Shown here piece by piece: positions 8,533 through 16,597 of a DNA stretch of 45,762 nt. The notes below the pieces were generated by a model. The model was not told the DNA's origin and did not search any database. It saw only the letters and a program-made list of their open reading frames with translations. Position 1 is the first letter of the stretch; each line of letters begins with the position of its first letter. The stretch lies in NCBI GenBank assembly GCA_028281535.1, contig JANQJS010000008.1, forward strand, positions 1 through 45,762. The letters run 5' to 3'. This DNA comes from Sedimentisphaerales bacterium. Its GTDB lineage: Bacteria > Planctomycetota > Phycisphaerae > Sedimentisphaerales > SM23-30. Made by a program: the position numbers and the translations under genes.

Positions 8533-10266
8533 TTAGTTTTGGGGAATTAATGTATTGAACTCGTCGCCTGATAAGACTTTTCTTAGTTTGTCGAGTGCTT
8601 TTAATTCGATTTGGCGAACGCGTTCTTTGCTCAATCCAAGTATTTTGCCAATTTGATTGAAGCTTTTTGCTTTACGTTGGCCTGGTCCACTTAAAAAGGA
8701 AGCTAGGCCATAATGTTCATAAACAACAACTTTTTCACGTTCTTCCAAGGTTTCATCCATAATAGAATCAAGGCTGCGACGAGCGGATTCCACTTCGAGC
8801 ACATTGCTATCTTTGATTCTTAAGTTTTGTTCAACTTCAATCATTTCTTCAGAAACAAGGAACGCTGGAGCTTTAAGAGCTTGTGTTTTAAGTGTTGCAT
8901 ATCGACGAATGATTGCCCAGGTCGCATAGGTTGAAAATTTCACTTCGCGTGAAAAATCAAATTTCTCTACAGCATTCATGATCGCAATATTGCCTTCACT
9001 GATCAGTTCCAACATGTCGTAATGTTTTTCGTGCTTACGAGCGGTACTGACAACTAGGCGTAAGTTACTGCGTATGAGAAAGCTTTTTAAATCGTTGATT
9101 TCAGCCATAGCTAGGCGGAGATGGCGTAATTGTTTGCCATCAGGATTGCTTGGTGAAATACTGGATTGGAGCTGCTTGGCAAGATACTTTAAATAATTAT
9201 ATTTAGCAAAAAGAAACGTTTCTTGTTTGGCTGAAAGAATCTCATGTTGGCCGATGTCTTGAACGTACGTGTCTAGGACGTCCAAAGGTTTAAGGCTTGG
9301 GTTGTGGCTGATTGCGAGGCAGTCTTCAAGTGGCTTATGATCAATGACCAGGTTATCTAAAATACCATCTGTGGGGACAATGAATTTTTTGTGGTTTGAT
9401 GGTTTGTCAAAATCAGCATGATGCATATATTCTATCGGGCTATTCAACAAGTGTGCATAGCGTTGTGTATTGATAATAGAATAAATACTGGATTTGCTGC
9501 GTTGGTATTCTTTCATTAATAGCTGAACAGGAGTTCCGCTTTTGTAGGCTTTGTAAATCGCAAGTTGCTTTTCTGAGCTTAAATGACTTGCTCTGGTAGA
9601 GAATAATGGTGTTGCGCTATCTTTTGCATCCACTTGCTGGATGATTGAGCGAATGGTTTCCAGGCATCGGTTAAATTTCCGTGCAGTGCGGATAATAGCA
9701 ATTTGTCGTTGGTTAGGACATCGCTGAGACCATTTTTGTAATCGTTTTTCGATGAGTTCGCGTTCTGTGGCACTAATTTTTCTGAATTGACTACTTTGGC
9801 GAATCTTCTTGCGATTTAATTGAACAAAATACTCAATACTCGAAGCCAGAAATCCCAATCGTTTTCGCCCATCCGGAAAACTCATATATCTTCCAAATAA
9901 TCCCTTATCTCGCCATCGTGCAATCGTTTTTGCATTAACGCGATATCGTTTAGCCAGAGCATTTGCTGTGTAAACTTTCTGATTGAAATCCTTGCTGGAT
10001 AATTCACAAGTCCTGCTCAAACCCTCAGCGTAGGCAGGTAAATCCCGCAGAAGTGTTTCGTAGGGAATTTTCTCTTCGTTCTTTTTGAATTTCGGCTTAT
10101 AGCCCGTCAAGTGATAACAAATAAAACTGTAAGGATACGACTTGTTTTGTTGTATCAGATGGAGCAGTGTCTCACAGGCATTTATTTGGATAAGTCGCTG
10201 TTTCTCTGGTGAGTAAGCGGCTTGCTTGTAGAGATCGCTTAGGCTTTTTGTGGTTAATTTTGCCAT
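8533..10266 (-). CDS. Sigma-70 family RNA polymerase sigma factor with N-terminal HTH modules
   Basis: The 577-aa protein carries a normal sigma-70 core at its C-terminus: a region 1.2-like segment (about 330-367), region 2 (about 395-460, with 'LVVSTARKHEKHYDMLELI', 'EGNIAIMNAVEKFDF' and 'KFSTYATWAIIRRY') and region 4 (about 500-565, with the HTH 'FNQIGKILGLSKERVRQIE'). Ahead of it are about 320 extra residues. These include a MerR/excisionase-like helix-turn-helix (about 99-150, YTANALAKRYRVNAKTIARW then a wing-like GRYMSFPDGRKRLGF) and a possible second HTH (about 230-270, YKSGTPVQLLMKEYQRSKSS). It is predicted to direct RNA polymerase to a promoter set, perhaps with extra sequence contacts; that last part is inference. 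The ATG start is at 10264-10266; no good Shine-Dalgarno site is visible. It is transcribed away from the symporter gene. Confidence 0.85.
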   Translation of the reverse strand: MAKLTTKSLSDLYKQAAYSPEKQRLIQINACETLLHLIQQNKSYPYSFICYHLTGYKPKFKKNEEKIPYETLLRDLPAYAEGLSRTCELSSKDFNQKVYTANALAKRYRVNAKTIARWRDKGLFGRYMSFPDGRKRLGFLASSIEYFVQLNRKKIRQSSQFRKISATERELIEKRLQKWSQRCPNQRQIAIIRTARKFNRCLETIRSIIQQVDAKDSATPLFSTRASHLSSEKQLAIYKAYKSGTPVQLLMKEYQRSKSSIYSIINTQRYAHLLNSPIEYMHHADFDKPSNHKKFIVPTDGILDNLVIDHKPLEDCLAISHNPSLKPLDVLDTYVQDIGQHEILSAKQETFLFAKYNYLKYLAKQLQSSISPSNPDGKQLRHLRLAMAEINDLKSFLIRSNLRLVVSTARKHEKHYDMLELISEGNIAIMNAVEKFDFSREVKFSTYATWAIIRRYATLKTQALKAPAFLVSEEMIEVEQNLRIKDSNVLEVESARRSLDSIMDETLEEREKVVVYEHYGLASFLSGPGQRKAKSFNQIGKILGLSKERVRQIELKALDKLRKVLSGDEFNTLIPQN

Positions 10267-10598
10267 AATTTTGTCGCCATGCAGGCTGGGGTTGTTATTA
10301 ATCTCTTTATTTAATTATCGGAAAGAGATCGTAAAAAATCAAGTAAAATTAAGGGTTCATAAAACTAAGTGTCTTATTATATTCGGGGTTATGGTATGTA
10401 AGTATTTTAATATAAATAAGATATAGTTTTATTGGGGTAGTAGTTTTAGAGGGAGGAAATCGATGCTTTCTGGTATTAAATTGGATAATATTCGAAAATA
10501 ACAACCTATATTTTAGTGAAATCCTGGACCATTTCGATAATCTGATATAAACAAAACCACTGTGATTATGATATTTATTCTACGGAGAAACGCATTTT
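10267..10598. other. Divergent intergenic region, sigma factor / symporter
   Basis: A 332-nt AT-rich region between divergently transcribed genes, so it should hold promoters in both directions. I see no unambiguous -35/-10 pair. The only distinct element is a 12-codon ORF with a strong ribosome-binding site, at 10463-10501, listed separately. Confidence 0.6.
10463..10501 (+). CDS. Possible 12-aa leader peptide (MLSGIKLDNIRK)
   Basis: The ATG at 10463 follows an excellent Shine-Dalgarno stretch (gagggaggaaat, 10449-10460) and the frame closes with TAA after 12 codons, 97 nt before the symporter ATG. It is too short to judge by coding statistics. The ribosome-binding site is stronger than that of the symporter itself, so a translated upstream ORF or leader peptide is plausible. 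Function is unknown. Confidence 0.3.
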   Translation: MLSGIKLDNIRK

Positions 10599-12155
10599 AT
10601 GGATACTTTTTCAAACTGGATGAACATGCTAAATGGGATTGTGTGGGGCCCAATAATGATAATTTTATTGGTGGGGACAGGACTCTATTTAACCTTGCGA
10701 TTAGGATTTGTTCAGGTTCGCTATTTGCGTCATGCGATCCGATGTGTATCTGGAAAATATGATGATCCAAAGGAACAGGGGGATGTAACTCATTTTCAGG
10801 CCCTATGTTCAGCATTGTCAGCTACCATCGGGACTGGAAATATTGCAGGTGTGGCGACAGCGATTACGTTAGGAGGCCCAGGGGCTGTATTCTGGATGTG
10901 GGTGACGGCCTTAGTAGGAATGGCGACAAAATATACCAGCTGTTCATTAGCTATTCGATATCGAATCATCCATGAAGATGGCAGCGCATCGGGTGGGCCG
11001 ATGTATTTTCTCGAGCAAGGACTTAATTTAAAATGGTTGGGGAAATGCTTTGCCTTTTTTGCAGCTGCCGCGGCTTTTGGAGCTGGTTGTACTGTTCAAT
11101 CTAATTCGGTTGCAGATGGCTTATTGATGATCATGCCCACAGCAGTGACTGATATTAAAATTTCCGAACAGATTCCGTTTCTTGGTGGGATTGTTATGTT
11201 AAAGCCTGTAATTGGTTTGATTATCGCAATCCTTGTTGGAGTGGTTATTATTGGTGGTATCAAGCGTATTGCTAATGTCGCTTCAAAAATCGTTCCCATG
11301 ATGTGCGTTGTATATATTGTTGGAGCTATGTTCATTTTATTTAAAAACATTGATATGGTTCCTGCGGCATTTGGTCAAATTTTTAAATACGCTTTTAATC
11401 CATTAGCGACAGGTGCAGGTGTTGTGGGGGCAGTGATAGCAATGACTTTAAAAAGTGGTGTTGCTAGAGGGATCTTCAGCAATGAATCTGGTCTAGGCTC
11501 AGCTCCTATCGCGCATGCTGCAGCCAAAACACATGAAATGGCTCGTGAAGGTATGGTTGCTATGTTAGGTCCGCTGATTGATACGATTATAATTTGTACG
11601 ATGACCGCTCTGGTCATCATTATCTCTGGCGTTTGGCAAGTACACGACAATCAAGGTAATGTATTGTATGGTCCGAATGGTCAAGGTTTACCTATGTTGC
11701 ATACAGTTGATGGCGTTAATATGCAAGTCGTAGGTTCGCTTGACGAAAACCGTCAGCCTATTTTAGATGAGAGTGGTCAGCCTTATATTTTGCCGACTGG
11801 TGCTAGTATGACCGCCAGTGCCTTTGAAAAAGAGATACCCGGTTTTGGGCAATGGATCGTTGTTTTTGGATTGGTCTTTTTTGCTTATTCTTCCATGATT
11901 GCCTGGAGTTATTATGGGGACAGATCGTGCGAGTATTTACTAGGCGAAAAGTCAGTAACGCCATATAGATACTTATTTTGCTTTTTTGCGTTTATTGGGC
12001 CTATTGGAGGCTTAGACCTCATTTGGATTATAGCGGACAATTTGAATGCACTTATGGCAATTCCCAATTTAATCGCACTAATCCTACTGTCTAAAGTTGT
12101 TAGCCGTGAGACCAAAGATTACATCAAACGTATGAAAGAAATTCATGACATGTAA
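10599..12155 (+). CDS. Alanine/glycine:cation symporter family protein (AGCS)
   Basis: This 518-aa polytopic inner-membrane protein matches the AGCS (sodium:alanine symporter) family. It has the N-terminal 'WMNMLNGIVWGPIMIILLVGTG' membrane segment, the signature 'SATIGTGNIAGVATAI' followed by 'GGPGAVFWMWVTALVGMATKY', and the core 'SGVARGIFSNESGLGSAPIAHAAA'. A hydrophilic loop of about 60 residues (about 350-410, YGPNGQG... LPTGASMTASAFE) interrupts the later helices. Family members import small amino acids such as alanine or glycine with Na+ or H+; the exact substrate cannot be read here. The start is supported by a GGAG at 10584-10587, 11 nt upstream. The gene is convergent with the Kazal-repeat gene, and a hairpin spans both stop codons. 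Confidence 0.92.
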   Translation: MDTFSNWMNMLNGIVWGPIMIILLVGTGLYLTLRLGFVQVRYLRHAIRCVSGKYDDPKEQGDVTHFQALCSALSATIGTGNIAGVATAITLGGPGAVFWMWVTALVGMATKYTSCSLAIRYRIIHEDGSASGGPMYFLEQGLNLKWLGKCFAFFAAAAAFGAGCTVQSNSVADGLLMIMPTAVTDIKISEQIPFLGGIVMLKPVIGLIIAILVGVVIIGGIKRIANVASKIVPMMCVVYIVGAMFILFKNIDMVPAAFGQIFKYAFNPLATGAGVVGAVIAMTLKSGVARGIFSNESGLGSAPIAHAAAKTHEMAREGMVAMLGPLIDTIIICTMTALVIIISGVWQVHDNQGNVLYGPNGQGLPMLHTVDGVNMQVVGSLDENRQPILDESGQPYILPTGASMTASAFEKEIPGFGQWIVVFGLVFFAYSSMIAWSYYGDRSCEYLLGEKSVTPYRYLFCFFAFIGPIGGLDLIWIIADNLNALMAIPNLIALILLSKVVSRETKDYIKRMKEIHDM

Positions 12156-12171
12156 TTAGATGTCGTGAATT
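12140..12171. terminator. Bidirectional hairpin between convergent genes
   Basis: AATTCATGACAT (12140-12151) pairs with ATGTCGTGAATT (12160-12171) over 12 bp with one non-Watson-Crick position and an 8-nt loop. The arms cover the end of the symporter gene and the stop codon of the Kazal-repeat gene. There is no U-tract on either side, so a role as a two-way terminator is only likely, not shown. Confidence 0.5.
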
Positions 12172-14269
12172 AATTATCATTGCAAGCAGATGTTGGGATT
12201 AATGCACAGTCGCACCACATGCTGGCGAAGATGGCAAAGTCATTTATTTTAACTTTGCAGTCGCCATCGAAATCAGCCAATGGCGGATCAACACAAATTG
12301 TACATGGCCCATCATGTTTCACATTCACACCAGCCGCTGCGGCAAAGCAGGCGTTGCTGTAGGTTTGTCCATCACATCCACAAACGGGATCAAAAATTTC
12401 AGGACACGCTTGAGGTTTTGGTGAGCAATTGCCTAAACCGTCGCAACCATCTTTTTCACAGTAATCATTTGCTCCACATTGAGCATTACTTTCACACTCT
12501 GATGGAGTACATGGTCCTTCATGAGCGATGCTGACACCCGCTTTGGCAGCAAAACAAGCATTGCTGTAGGTTTGTCCATCGCACCCACAAACAGGATCAA
12601 AAATTTCTGGACAGATATCTGGTTTTGGTGAGCAGACTCCTGAGCCGTTGCAATCGCCTGCATCTTTATCGCAATAAGCATTTTCTTCACAGTCAGAGTT
12701 GCCATTACATGCCGGCGGTGCACATGCGCCATCGTGAGCAACATTGACGCCAGCCATTGCAGCAAAGCACGAATTGCTATAGGTATTTCCATCGCAACCA
12801 CACACGGGATCGTAAATGAGTGGGCAGATGCCTGGTTTCGTTGTGCATTCACCGACGCCGTTACAATTATTATCACCTTTGTTGCAGAATTGTCCTTCTT
12901 CACATTGTTCATTGTTGACACAAATGTCAACGCATGGGCCATTATGAATAACGTTTACACCTGCAGCAGCAGCTTCACATGCATTGCCGTAGGTTATTCC
13001 GTCACAACCGCAAACAGGATCGAAGACGTCTGGGCAAGCTTGAGGGATTGCTGTACATACGCCATTGCCTCCACAATCACCATTCGTTTTGTCGCAATAA
13101 AAACCAGGATCACATCCGTCGTTGTCTGTGCAGCTGTTAATCGGACATGGGCCTGCATGAGCAACATTGACACCAGCGGCAGTAGCTTCGCATGCATTGC
13201 CATAGGTGAGTCCATTGCAACCACAAACAGGATCAAAAATATCAGGGCAGACTTGAGGTTTAGGAGCACAGGTGCCGTTGCCTGCACAGCCAGCATTCTT
13301 TTGGCAATAGTCAGAAGGTGCGCATTGGCTATTATCTGTGCAATCGCCTGGGATACATGGCCCTGCATGGTTAACGCTGGTGCCTGCGGCATTCGCCAAA
13401 CAAGCATTGCCGTAGGTTTGTCCATCGCATCCGCAGACAGGATCAAAGACTTGTATGCAAACATCAGGCTTAGGCAAGCAATGTCCGGAACTTTGACAAT
13501 CAGGTTTCGCACAAAACTCGCTAGCGTCACAATCGTTGTTGTCGATACATTGGCTAGGTTGGCATTCACCAAAATGATCTATGCTAACACCTGCTTTGAT
13601 CGCCTCGCATGAATTGCCATAGGTTTGTCCGTCACATCCGCAGACTGGATCATAGACTTGTACGCAAACATCAGGTTGAGGTTGGCATTGCCCCTGGCCG
13701 TTGCAATCACCTTCCAGTTTGATGCAAACCGTTCCTGGATTACAATCAATATTGTCATTACAGAAATTAGGTTGGCAGGGACCTTGGTTGACGATATTGA
13801 CGCCAGCTGCCGCAGCCTCACAGAAATTGCTATATGTATTGCCATCGCAACCGCAAACTGGATCGAAGATATCTGGGCAAATTTGGGGTTTGTCAGTACA
13901 TTGTCCGTTGCCATTGCAATCATTGAGTGCTTTGTTGCAATATTGACTCTCTGAGCATTGGCTATTGTCGCTGCAGACAGGCGGGGAACAAGGACCTGAA
14001 TGATCTACACTGACGCCTGCTGCGGCTGCTTGACAAGCATTACCATAGGTTTGTCCATCACAACCGCAAACGGGGTCAAAAATTGCTGGGCAAATCTCTG
14101 GTTTTTCCATGCACATGCCGCTGCCGCCGCAATCAAGTGGATTGGAATTGCAGAATTCTGTTGGACCGCAATCGCCATCAGTTAGGCAGCCACCGGTTTC
14201 CTGGGCAAAAATGGGGGATGAAATGGTTAAACAAAACGCGAGTAATAGAACAGACAATGAGCGGGTCAC
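12170..14269 (-). CDS. Secreted nine-Kazal-domain protein with dockerin-like C-terminal tail
   Basis: The 699-aa precursor has a signal peptide (residues 1-22, LLLAFCLTISSPIFAQ) and nine tandem units of about 70 residues. Each unit has a Cys-rich half ('C.D...CG...FC....DC.G.G.C...P..C') and a Kazal-type half ('FDPVCGCDGQTYGNAC...AGV...H.GPC'). The last 40 residues contain 'ADFDGDCKVKINDFAIFASM', an EF-hand or dockerin-like tail seen on many exported Phycisphaerae proteins. Kazal domains inhibit serine proteases, so an extracellular inhibitor or protective array is inferred. The start is a GTG (14267-14269), well supported by a perfect AGGAGG nine nt upstream; no better ATG exists in frame. 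The many cysteines imply an oxidising, extracytoplasmic location. Long open frames on the opposite strand come from the repeats. Confidence 0.88.
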   Translation of the reverse strand: MTRSLSVLLLAFCLTISSPIFAQETGGCLTDGDCGPTEFCNSNPLDCGGSGMCMEKPEICPAIFDPVCGCDGQTYGNACQAAAAGVSVDHSGPCSPPVCSDNSQCSESQYCNKALNDCNGNGQCTDKPQICPDIFDPVCGCDGNTYSNFCEAAAAGVNIVNQGPCQPNFCNDNIDCNPGTVCIKLEGDCNGQGQCQPQPDVCVQVYDPVCGCDGQTYGNSCEAIKAGVSIDHFGECQPSQCIDNNDCDASEFCAKPDCQSSGHCLPKPDVCIQVFDPVCGCDGQTYGNACLANAAGTSVNHAGPCIPGDCTDNSQCAPSDYCQKNAGCAGNGTCAPKPQVCPDIFDPVCGCNGLTYGNACEATAAGVNVAHAGPCPINSCTDNDGCDPGFYCDKTNGDCGGNGVCTAIPQACPDVFDPVCGCDGITYGNACEAAAAGVNVIHNGPCVDICVNNEQCEEGQFCNKGDNNCNGVGECTTKPGICPLIYDPVCGCDGNTYSNSCFAAMAGVNVAHDGACAPPACNGNSDCEENAYCDKDAGDCNGSGVCSPKPDICPEIFDPVCGCDGQTYSNACFAAKAGVSIAHEGPCTPSECESNAQCGANDYCEKDGCDGLGNCSPKPQACPEIFDPVCGCDGQTYSNACFAAAAGVNVKHDGPCTICVDPPLADFDGDCKVKINDFAIFASMWCDCALIPTSACNDN

Positions 14270-14278
14270 AGGCCTCTA

Positions 14279-14284
14279 CCTCCT
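14279..14284 (-). promoter_or_regulatory. Strong Shine-Dalgarno that fixes the GTG start of the Kazal protein
   Basis: AGGAGG on the minus strand lies nine nt before GTG 14269. It is the main reason for choosing that start codon. Confidence 0.7.
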
Positions 14285-14472
14285 AACAGACGTTGTTAGC
14301 TTATTTTTCCTTACTGAATTAATTGAATGATACTCTATTTTACAATATTTGGCAACGGGTTCAAACTAGAATGTGATGAGCTGACTCTAAAGTCTTGTTA
14401 TCAAAAGAAATAAAATTAACGATTGTAGCGATTATGCATGTGAAATATCGATTGAAGAGGAAAGAACTTTGT

Positions 14473-14500
14473 TTGCATTCTTTTGGAGATCTGGTATGAT
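14473..14500 (+). promoter_or_regulatory. Predicted sigma-70 promoter of the prepilin-like gene
   Basis: TTGCAT (14473-14478) is followed after 16 nt by TATGAT (14495-14500). The -10 box is preceded by TGg, an extended -10 motif. It lies about 45 nt before the ATG. This is a motif reading only. Confidence 0.5.
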
Positions 14501-14546
14501 ACTATTGTACTTTAAAGGTTTGAGATCAATCACTTAGGAGTCAGGA

Positions 14547-15635
14547 ATGATCAGGAGAAACGAATCGGGATTTACCCTTTTTGAATTACTTATCGTCGTT
14601 GCTGTAATTTCAACGATGCTTGCTATTTTGATGCCTGCTTTAGGCCGTGCGCGTACGATCGAAAAGCGAATTATGTGCATGAGTAATTTGCGAAAAATCG
14701 GCATAGGCATGAATACTTATTCACAAAATTTTGAAGGCAAATTCCCTGTGGTTGGACTTCGACATCAAACTAAGCGAAGTACATTTGGATTTACGCCTTA
14801 TAACGACGGAACATCTAATGCTAATAGTCTTATTTATAATATGCCTTTATATAATATTCCAGGTTCCTATGGCGAAGCAAGTCATAAACATTTAACCTAT
14901 ATTAATGCCGGGCTATATTTGCTGGTGCGCCTTGAAGGTCTAGATCCAGATTTGTTTTTATGCCCCTCGGACACGAAAGCTCAAGAGATGAGTTTGGAAG
15001 TTGCTCAGTCCATCAATCCTGCGATTACCTCCTGGCAAGATATGACTATGTTTTCGGGGCGTCGAGCAATGAGTTATTCGTTTTGGGATGCCTTTAATTA
15101 TTTGGCGAGCTCTGATGAGTGGGCCAATCGCCCCTTGGCTGCTGATATCAGCCCCGCTTGTGATACGAGTGATTTTAGTCCAGGTGTTATAGAATTTTCA
15201 TGGGATTCGACCGATCTTAGTGGGGCATCTGGTTCATATTCATCACCTTCTCTTGGACCATTTGTTCCAGCTTCGGGAATTTCCACTGAGGAATATGTTA
15301 GTTTAATTGTTTGGGATAATTCAATGTCTGTCGCGGGTGGTATATCAGATAATACCAGAATTGGTCATGGTAATTCCAATAATCATGGCACTGAGTTCCA
15401 AAATGTAATGTTTGGTGATGGTCGTGTTGCAACTCACAAAACGCCCTTGGCGGGTGCGAATGGTGATAATATTTACACGCAATGGACGTCTGGCACGATA
15501 TCTAATGATCCTGCATCACAATTGAATTATCGAACACGAGGTTTTTGGAGAAATGGAGGGAATAGTTTTGGTACTGCAGGGTTTAGAAACCCGAATGGAG
15601 CTCGTGATGAGCTGGATAGTTATTTGGGGAATTAA
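14547..15635 (+). CDS. Type IV pilin-like (prepilin N-methylation) protein
   Basis: The 362-aa protein begins with a class III prepilin signal: a short basic leader 'MIRRNESG' then 'FTLFELLIVVAVISTMLAIL' with the conserved Glu five residues after the cleavage-site Gly. Prepilin peptidase would cut after Gly8 and methylate Phe. The remainder is a globular extracytoplasmic domain, and near the C-terminus lies 'HGTEFQNVMFGDGRV', an H-x10-DG version of the H-X9-DG motif found in the large planctomycete pseudopilin family. Such proteins are numerous in planctomycetes and their individual roles are unknown; type II secretion or pilus-like surface structures are the usual proposal. SD AGGAG at 14536-14540. 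It is probably monocistronic. Confidence 0.85.
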   Translation: MIRRNESGFTLFELLIVVAVISTMLAILMPALGRARTIEKRIMCMSNLRKIGIGMNTYSQNFEGKFPVVGLRHQTKRSTFGFTPYNDGTSNANSLIYNMPLYNIPGSYGEASHKHLTYINAGLYLLVRLEGLDPDLFLCPSDTKAQEMSLEVAQSINPAITSWQDMTMFSGRRAMSYSFWDAFNYLASSDEWANRPLAADISPACDTSDFSPGVIEFSWDSTDLSGASGSYSSPSLGPFVPASGISTEEYVSLIVWDNSMSVAGGISDNTRIGHGNSNNHGTEFQNVMFGDGRVATHKTPLAGANGDNIYTQWTSGTISNDPASQLNYRTRGFWRNGGNSFGTAGFRNPNGARDELDSYLGN

Positions 15636-15785
15636 ACCTACTTAGAATATTATTATTCCACTTTTTCGTTGAATCATTTTTTCAAAATTTAAAAATAAAC
15701 TGCAATATCTTGCTGTTTAAAATCGTCCTAAATATATATAGTCGTTATTGAATGTTATGGCTATGAGCTAGAGAAAGGGCGGTGA

Positions 15786-16421
15786 ATGATGAAACGGAAC
15801 AGCTGGAATTTTCTGATCGATTCATTGATGTTGATAGCTTTTGGGGGATTGGTTTATACGGGATTTATCATTTACTTTATTCTGCCGCCCGGGTCTGGTG
15901 GGCGCCATGCGGGCGGTTTAGAATTATGGGGTTTATCGCGACATGATTTTGGTGGCATTCATTCCTACTTTGCAGTTGGCTTATTGGGCTTAGCTGCACT
16001 TCATTTATTTTTACACTGGCGATGGGTGCTGGCGACCTTATTTGGTTTTATCAAAGTTAAAGATCGGAAGGCTTACTATCAAACCCATCGAGCAACTGTT
16101 CTTGGATTTCTTTTTACTTTTACACTAATTTTTCTATTATCCGCCACTTTGATGGTTGCCAAAGCGGATGTGACCAAACGTATCGATCAAATCCATCACA
16201 CCGCAAGCAAAAGTTATCAAACAAACAGATCGGTTGATATTAAAGGGTGGATGACTATCAATGAGATTGCTGAACATCAGAATTTGCCCGCTCTCACAAT
16301 TATTAAAACATTGGATTTGCCTGAAGATGTATCACGTGAAGTTGGGATTGGTAAAATTGCCCGCGAGGCTGGTCAGACGGTTTCCGGGTATCGCCTCTTA
16401 TTATCAAACCTGGCAAAATAA
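15786..16421 (+). CDS. DUF4405 family membrane protein, cytochrome b-like
   Basis: The 211-aa protein has about four hydrophobic segments. The pattern 'SRHDFGGIHSYFAVGLLGLA' followed by 'ALHLFLHWRWVL' places His53, His59, His73 and His77 on neighbouring helices, as in DUF4405 proteins, where they are thought to hold heme b. The soluble C-terminus (about 150-211) contains 'IKGWMTINEIAEHQNLP' and 'LDLPEDVSREVGIGKIARE', a helical module often attached to this family. A role in membrane electron transfer is likely but the partner is not visible here. Two ATGs are adjacent (15786, 15789); the first was kept, behind a purine-rich GAGAAAGGG. No gene partner is tightly linked, since the gaps on both sides exceed 140 nt. 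Confidence 0.7.
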   Translation: MMKRNSWNFLIDSLMLIAFGGLVYTGFIIYFILPPGSGGRHAGGLELWGLSRHDFGGIHSYFAVGLLGLAALHLFLHWRWVLATLFGFIKVKDRKAYYQTHRATVLGFLFTFTLIFLLSATLMVAKADVTKRIDQIHHTASKSYQTNRSVDIKGWMTINEIAEHQNLPALTIIKTLDLPEDVSREVGIGKIAREAGQTVSGYRLLLSNLAK

Positions 16422-16497
16422 GTAGATTTAGGGTGAATATTAGGTAAATCTCTGCAAATGCGTTGAATCTAACTCGTGGGCGAGTCTGGATTTAATG

Positions 16498-16527
16498 GTT
16501 TACTCATGCTTAACATATTGATATGAT
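16498..16527 (+). promoter_or_regulatory. Possible promoter of the GT2/GT39 pair
   Basis: TGaTATGAT (16519-16527) is an extended -10 element with a weak -35 (gtttac, about 16498-16503). It lies about 70 nt ahead of the GT2 start. Motif evidence only. Confidence 0.35.
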
Positions 16528-16597
16528 ACTCACCGTCCGTTCTGGCTGAAATGTGGCCTGTTTGATTCAAAATAGTACTAATTTGTGGTGAGTTTAG

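Noticed and set aside
12734-13612. 292-codon open frame on the + strand inside the Kazal gene
   Set aside because: It is antisense to a regular repeat. A repeated sequence without a stop in one unit stays open in all units, so length is not evidence. It lacks a ribosome site, and the minus-strand frame has a signal peptide and Kazal motifs.
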